DNA from: a virus
DNA length: 26,044 nt
IMG/VR virus record: IMGVR_UViG_3300024261_000141
Location: 1 to 26,044 of that record
Direction: 5' to 3' (one strand)
Of this stretch, positions 24,009 to 26,044 are shown piece by piece. Positions within the stretch are counted from its first letter, which is position 1, and every line of letters begins with the position of its first letter. Both the position numbers and the translations under genes were made by a program. Under the pieces are notes generated by a model. It did not search any database, was not told the DNA's origin, and saw nothing but the letters and a program-made list of their open reading frames with translations.

Positions 24009-24236
24009 TCAGTCAAAGTTTACGCCAGAAACATCTGGCTCGATCCAGAACTGTACATTCATATCTTCTTCATGCCTCTTGGTTTCTGCTTCCCACATTG
24101 CCACAGCATAATCCTTGTGGAGCCTGTCTTGTAACCAGTAAACATTTCCGGTGCGAATATCTCGTCGCATCAAACGCCACATTAGCGAATCCTCCAATAC
24201 TTTTTCGAGACTAGAAAAATCCAGTTCCTTGTCCAT
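24009..24236 (-). CDS. Small protein of unknown function, first gene of the leftward chain
   Basis: 75 residues; CTGGAGAGTAAG precedes ATG 24236, which lies 16 bp after the second copy of the 37-bp promoter/dyad element. The sequence is helical and charged (SSLEKVLEDSLMWRLMRRDI, then AVAMWEAETKRHEEDMNVQF). Position as first gene behind an early-type promoter suggests an early product, perhaps acting on the host. No family recognised. Confidence 0.62.
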   Translation of the reverse strand: MDKELDFSSLEKVLEDSLMWRLMRRDIRTGNVYWLQDRLHKDYAVAMWEAETKRHEEDMNVQFWIEPDVSGVNFD

Positions 24237-24252
24237 TCTTACTCTCCAGTTT

Positions 24253-24289
24253 CTTATAGGGTGTCCTATAAGTTTTTGTTAATGTTTAT
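24253..24289 (-). promoter_or_regulatory. 37-bp promoter/operator element, copy 2
   Basis: Exact copy of 23162-23198. The -35-like TTAACA is at 24282-24277 and the TATAAG at 24258-24253. A start 7 nt later would leave only about 10 nt before the ATG and touch the ribosome site, so either the RNA is nearly leaderless or the element acts mainly as an operator. Confidence 0.55.
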
Positions 24290-24332
24290 AAGGTGAATGC
24301 TGGGGTTCCTGCACGCACTCAATAAACACCAC

Positions 24333-24356
24333 AAAAAAGGCCAGCAAATGCTGACC
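24333..24356 (-). terminator. Leftward intrinsic terminator
   Basis: Minus strand: GGTCAGC-ATTT-GCTGGCC (24356-24339, one G-U pair) followed by TTTTTT (24338-24333). It ends transcripts coming from the right, although no gene is called between here and 25825. Confidence 0.8.
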
Positions 24357-24433
24357 CTAATTGAGTGGTTATCGGTTCCGACTTTATTATTCGATCCGTT
24401 TAACTAGCCACTTAGCAGCTATAATTTAATCAG

Positions 24434-24574
24434 TTACTTTCCAAAACTTGATAAATACCTTTCACGTATCGCGGCAATAAGATGTTTTTCATTGCGGCAA
24501 TCATTTTTCGCATACGATGTAGTGGCGCGTGAACCTGTTTTAACTTCTTTAACTTTGTAATGAACTACAAAGTA
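24434..24574 (-). pseudogene. 46-codon protein-like frame without a start codon
   Basis: Runs from just after a TGA (24577-24575) to TAA 24436-24434. It reads HYKVKEVKTGSRATTSYAKN, then CRNEKHLIAAIRERYLSSFG, which looks like real protein with even residue use. There is an AGGAG at 24584-24580 but no ATG, GTG or TTG in frame after it. It lies in the predicted leftward transcript that ends at 24333. It may be a decayed gene, use a rare start, or reflect a base error. Confidence 0.4.
24552..24573. repeat. 8-bp dyad ACTTTGTA/TACAAAGT
   Basis: ACTTTGTA (24552-24559), six bases, TACAAAGT (24566-24573). It overlaps the beginning of the startless 46-codon frame, so it could be an operator or a hairpin hiding its ribosome site. 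It resembles the ACTTTAC dyads but has different inner bases. Confidence 0.5.
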
Positions 24575-24815
24575 TCAAGCTCCTACTTGTTAACCTTTCG
24601 ACTATAAACGGTTACAGACGTGTCTTATTTGCATCAACAATCGACAAATTCTTACGCCGATCTAACAGTGATAGAGCGCGACTTACACCATGCGTGACGT
24701 ACCGCTAGCCGTTCATGACCGAAGCAAGTTCGGTACACATTCAATTGAACTGGGGATTCAATCTACATCCAGTGCTTGGGCCAAACTGGGTACGCCCTTG
24801 ATTCCTTACTTGTTC

Positions 24816-24843
24816 CAAACTTATAAGATGTCCTATAAGTTTG
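24816..24843. repeat. 10-bp dyad related to the 37-bp element
   Basis: CAAACTTATA (24816-24825), AGATGTCC, TATAAGTTTG (24834-24843). The inner CTTATA...TCCTATAAG matches the dyad at 23162 and 24253 apart from two bases, but the TTTTTGTTAATG flank with the -35 is missing. It begins about 27 nt downstream of the predicted start of the promoter at 24877-24905. Confidence 0.65.
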
Positions 24844-24876
24844 CCGGAATCTATATAAACTACTACCTGAGAACAC

Positions 24877-24905
24877 ATTATGACATACTATAGGGTCGAT
24901 GTCAA
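24877..24905 (-). promoter_or_regulatory. Strong leftward sigma70-like promoter
   Basis: Minus strand: TTGACA (24905-24900), exactly 17 bp, CATAAT (24882-24877); 11 of 12 hexamer bases match consensus. The start would be near 24870. With the terminator at 24333 the RNA would be about 540 nt. A T7-promoter-like sequence lies on the opposite strand of the same bases. Confidence 0.72.
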
Positions 24906-24939
24906 GTTCGTGTACTACTGTGTCCTTCTAGGTTTATCT

Positions 24940-24958
24940 GTGGAAATCTGTTGATTAC
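24940..24958 (+). repeat. 19-bp direct repeat, copy 1
   Basis: GTGGAAATCTGTTGATTAC, repeated exactly at 25548-25566. Just upstream and downstream a shorter word, TTCTAGGTTKATCTGT, occurs twice (from 24926 and from 24977). These look like short protein-binding iterons. Confidence 0.65.
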
Positions 24959-25031
24959 GTACTGTGTTCTATGCCTTTCTAGGTTGATCTGTCCGAATAG
25001 CAGGAAGTGGAAGGTATCGTCTTGTTCTAGC

Positions 25032-25395
25032 ACTGTAGCGTAATGTAGTAGAACGGTTCTGCTACAGTACAGATGTGGAGTGGTGTGGAATGATGTGGAC
25101 GTTTACCGGCAGGTACTGGTAATGGATGGCGCAGAAATGTGAGCTATTGATAGTGTAGCTGTTTCCCCAGAATCAATAGTATTCTAGATCTGAGAGGGGG
25201 GGAGAGACCTCTGGGCAGGAGATATTTAGGAATCCCCAGCAGCCCTATATATATATATGGTTTATTAACTACACTATATATATATAGCTATTTCTGCTCA
25301 ACCATCTGCCATTAAACGCCAACATCGTTCTATAGTGTTCCACATTGTTCCACTTTTGTAATGTAGCAGAACATTCTACTACATTATGCTACAGT
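25032..25395. repeat. 364-bp imperfect inverted repeat (arms about 127 bp)
   Basis: Left arm 25032-25158, right arm 25269-25395. Three anchor words pair about the same centre (25213-25214): ACTGTAGC with its neighbours (25032 vs 25395), GCAGAAAT (25131-25138 vs 25290-25297) and TAGTGTAG (25151-25158 vs 25269-25276). The outer 39 bp of the arms differ at only about four positions, and each contains its own smaller palindrome. The 110-bp core has a GAGAGGGGGGGAGAG purine run and TATATATATAT tracts. Candidate origin, or a relic of an inverted duplication. Confidence 0.8.
25245..25287. repeat. Paired (TA)n tracts in the core of the inverted repeat
   Basis: Two runs of alternating TA (about 25246-25258 and 25274-25286) flank GGTTTATTAACTACAC. 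They would melt easily and could be a DNA unwinding element. Confidence 0.6.
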
Positions 25396-25493
25396 ATGCG
25401 TATTCTAGCTACACTACCTCTGTAACCCGCATGCCTACTGCCTCTCAGCGATATGCCCTAAAAACTACAATACAACTGTGGCCTTTGGTGTCG

Positions 25494-25524
25494 CTACGCC
25501 ATACTCCATGAGGTACTGGTATCG
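25494..25524 (+). repeat. Iterated repeat, degenerate copy A
   Basis: Shares TACGCCATACTCCA and GGTACTGGTATC with copies B and C but differs in the middle (TGAG in place of GTGG) and at the left end. A still weaker echo, AGGTACTGGTA, is at 25111-25121. Confidence 0.65.
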
Positions 25525-25547
25525 AAAATTACGTACAGTATCATTAG

Positions 25548-25566
25548 GTGGAAATCTGTTGATTAC
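25548..25566 (+). repeat. 19-bp direct repeat, copy 2
   Basis: Same 19 bases as 24940-24958. Here it runs into CCGTACCGTAC and the dyad at 25573-25596. Confidence 0.65.
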
Positions 25567-25572
25567 CGTACC

Positions 25573-25596
25573 GTACTTTACGACACTGTAAAGTAC
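25573..25596. repeat. 9-bp perfect dyad GTACTTTAC/GTAAAGTAC
   Basis: Spacer GACACT. It shares TACTTTAC-N6-GTAAAGTA with the leader dyad at 19284-19309, including the six-base spacing. Located between copies A and B of the 36-bp repeat family. Confidence 0.7.
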
Positions 25597-25614
25597 CACC
25601 ATGTGGAATAACAG

Positions 25615-25650
25615 GACGATACGCCATACTCCAGTGGGTACTGGTATCAG
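25615..25650 (+). repeat. 36-bp repeat, copy B
   Basis: Identical to 25724-25759. Internal hairpin CCAGT-GGGT-ACTGG and outer GATAC/GTATC arms make each unit a bulged palindrome. Unit starts of B and C are 109 bp apart. Confidence 0.8.
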
Positions 25651-25669
25651 GTTAGGGTATGCTACGCTC

Positions 25670-25692
25670 TACTACCCGGGGCCGGGGTAGTA
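25670..25692. repeat. GC-rich palindrome between copies B and C
   Basis: TACTACCC-GGGGCCG-GGGTAGTA. An 8-bp perfect stem flanked on both sides by GTTAGGGT. Confidence 0.65.
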
Positions 25693-25723
25693 AGTTAGGG
25701 TGCGTTAACCTATCACCGTATGA

Positions 25724-25759
25724 GACGATACGCCATACTCCAGTGGGTACTGGTATCAG
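25724..25759 (+). repeat. 36-bp repeat, copy C
   Basis: Exact copy of 25615-25650; the flanking bases differ at once on both sides, so the conserved unit has sharp borders. Confidence 0.8.
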
Positions 25760-25781
25760 AGAGTGATCAAACGACAGGCAC

Positions 25782-25804
25782 AAAAAAGCCCCAATTAAGG
25801 GGCT
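25782..25804 (-). terminator. Leftward intrinsic terminator after the 38-aa gene
   Basis: Minus strand: AGCCCC-TTAATT-GGGGCT (25804-25787) followed by TTTTT. It closes the small gene at 25825-25941 and separates it from the noncoding region. Confidence 0.88.
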
Positions 25805-25824
25805 AATCTGTTAGTAGTTCCAAT

Positions 25825-25941
25825 CTACTTTTTTTGTAGTTGGGGCTGTGGGTAATGTGTTATCTGATCGTTGTAGTGAACGGGTGTTGCGGGTGTTGCG
25901 GGTGTTGCTGTGGTTGCTGTGAAGATTAGATCATTGTTCAT
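25825..25941 (-). CDS. 38-aa Thr/Pro-rich protein, possibly extended by -1 frameshift
   Basis: ATG 25941 has AAGGA 8 nt upstream; TAG at 25827-25825. The product starts MNNDLIFTATTATPATPATP, where a 9-bp tandem repeat encodes Ala-Thr-Pro units, and ends PQPQLQKK. The last codons are CAA AAA AAG TAG, which place the slippery heptamer A-AAA-AAG in the exact frame for -1 slippage. A -1 shift would add VDWNY and stop at 25811. The gene stands alone between two leftward terminators. Function unknown. Confidence 0.6.
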   Translation of the reverse strand: MNNDLIFTATTATPATPATPVHYNDQITHYPQPQLQKK

Positions 25942-25962
25942 TGTGTTGTTCCTTTTAGGATT

Positions 25963-25989
25963 AAAAAAAGCCCCCTATTTCTAGGGGGC
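25963..25989 (-). terminator. Strong leftward intrinsic terminator
   Basis: Minus strand: GCCCCCTA-GAAA-TAGGGGGC (25989-25970), an 8-bp stem with a GNRA-type loop, followed by seven T (25969-25963). It lies 9 bp after the stop of the edge gene. Confidence 0.92.
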
Positions 25990-25997
25990 AGTTAAGG

Positions 25998-26044
25998 TTA
26001 TTGTGAAATTAACGCGAGAGCGGCATTGATACTTTTCAGCATGT
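25998..26044 (-). CDS. C-terminal end of a leftward gene, partial
   Basis: The last 14 codons before TAA 26000-25998 read MLKSINAALALISQ; the frame is open to the window edge. The strong terminator just after it supports a real gene end. The Met at 26042 could be internal or the start of a tiny peptide. Too short to identify. Confidence 0.5.
   Translation of the reverse strand, partial: MLKSINAALALISQ

Larger units (their letters stand above)
24237..25824. other. About 1.6-kb noncoding control region, candidate replication origin
   Basis: No confident coding gene on either strand. From left to right it holds a promoter/dyad copy, an intrinsic terminator, a startless frame, a 10-bp dyad, a strong leftward promoter, a 364-bp imperfect inverted repeat with AT-rich tracts, a paired 19-bp word, a 36-bp repeat family alternating with hairpins, and another intrinsic terminator. 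A dense mix of palindromes, iterated units and AT-rich DNA is what phage origins often look like; initiation here is inferred only. Confidence 0.6.

Noticed and set aside
24690-24893. 67-codon rightward frame in the control region
   Set aside because: No ribosome site before the ATG, runs through a dyad and a promoter, and lies against the direction of all neighbours.
25494-25759. CRISPR-like array because of 36-bp repeats
   Set aside because: Only two exact copies; the gaps are about 70-90 bp, contain palindromes, and differ in structure; there are no cas genes. The Cas4-like nuclease is of the phage recombination type.
24240-25800. tRNA genes in the noncoding region
   Set aside because: Several short hairpins occur, but no cloverleaf with a TTCRANY T-loop in the right place was found on either strand by eye.

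Overview
The window reads as part of a tailed double-stranded DNA phage (or prophage) infecting a Gram-negative, probably proteobacterial, host. Reasons: dense, overlapping short genes in two converging blocks, Shine-Dalgarno sites before most genes, phage-only families (DUF1353, gp88, Gp157-like, DUF6378), a complete phage replication set, free-standing HNH endonucleases, and a small lipoprotein that would need a Gram-negative envelope. No integrase, capsid, portal, terminase, tRNA or RNA polymerase gene is visible, so family, host and lifestyle cannot be fixed from this piece.

Layout. (1) 1-1291, rightward: end of a transglutaminase-like cysteine peptidase, a two-TM membrane protein, a 57-aa lipoprotein and a DUF1353 protein, all overlapping or abutting. 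This looks like a late envelope or lysis-type cassette. (2) 1292-1393: convergent gap with a stable hairpin and an inverted repeat. (3) 1394-13298, leftward: the replication and nucleotide module. It holds a primase-helicase, a gp2.5-like SSB, a helix-turn-helix protein, a Gp157-like protein, an SNF2 helicase, three different PD-(D/E)XK nucleases (one Cas4-like with four Cys), a family A DNA polymerase with 3'-5' exonuclease, a DUF6378 protein and several small proteins. (4) 13286-15331, leftward: two HNH endonucleases, a 48-aa helical protein and an AT-hook protein. (5) 15315-20536, leftward: a MoxR-type AAA+ ATPase, a metallopeptidase/VWA protein with a Gly-Glu-Lys-Gln linker, an upstream partner and two unknown proteins, behind a consensus-like sigma70 promoter. 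(6) 20520-24236, leftward: a chain of very small genes (zinc ribbons, a MORN-repeat protein, three Ala-rich paralogues), a Mesh1-like HD hydrolase predicted to act on (p)ppGpp, and a gp88-family protein. (7) 24237-26044: about 1.6 kb with no confident coding gene up to a tiny gene at 25825-25941, then the end of a leftward gene.

The last region is the most unusual. It holds a 364-bp imperfect inverted repeat (arms of about 127 bp) around an AT-rich and a purine-rich core, a 36-bp sequence repeated exactly twice with a third degenerate copy and perfect hairpins between the copies, several small dyads, a strong leftward promoter, two leftward intrinsic terminators, and a dyad/promoter element duplicated in front of two operons. 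It looks like a replication origin combined with an early control region, but this is inference. Other points of interest are a Leu at the E. coli Phe762 position of the polymerase, a branched RNA leader before the primase gene, a possible -1 frameshift in the tiny right-hand gene, and a recurring stop/RBS/start junction that gives unrelated proteins the same C-terminus.
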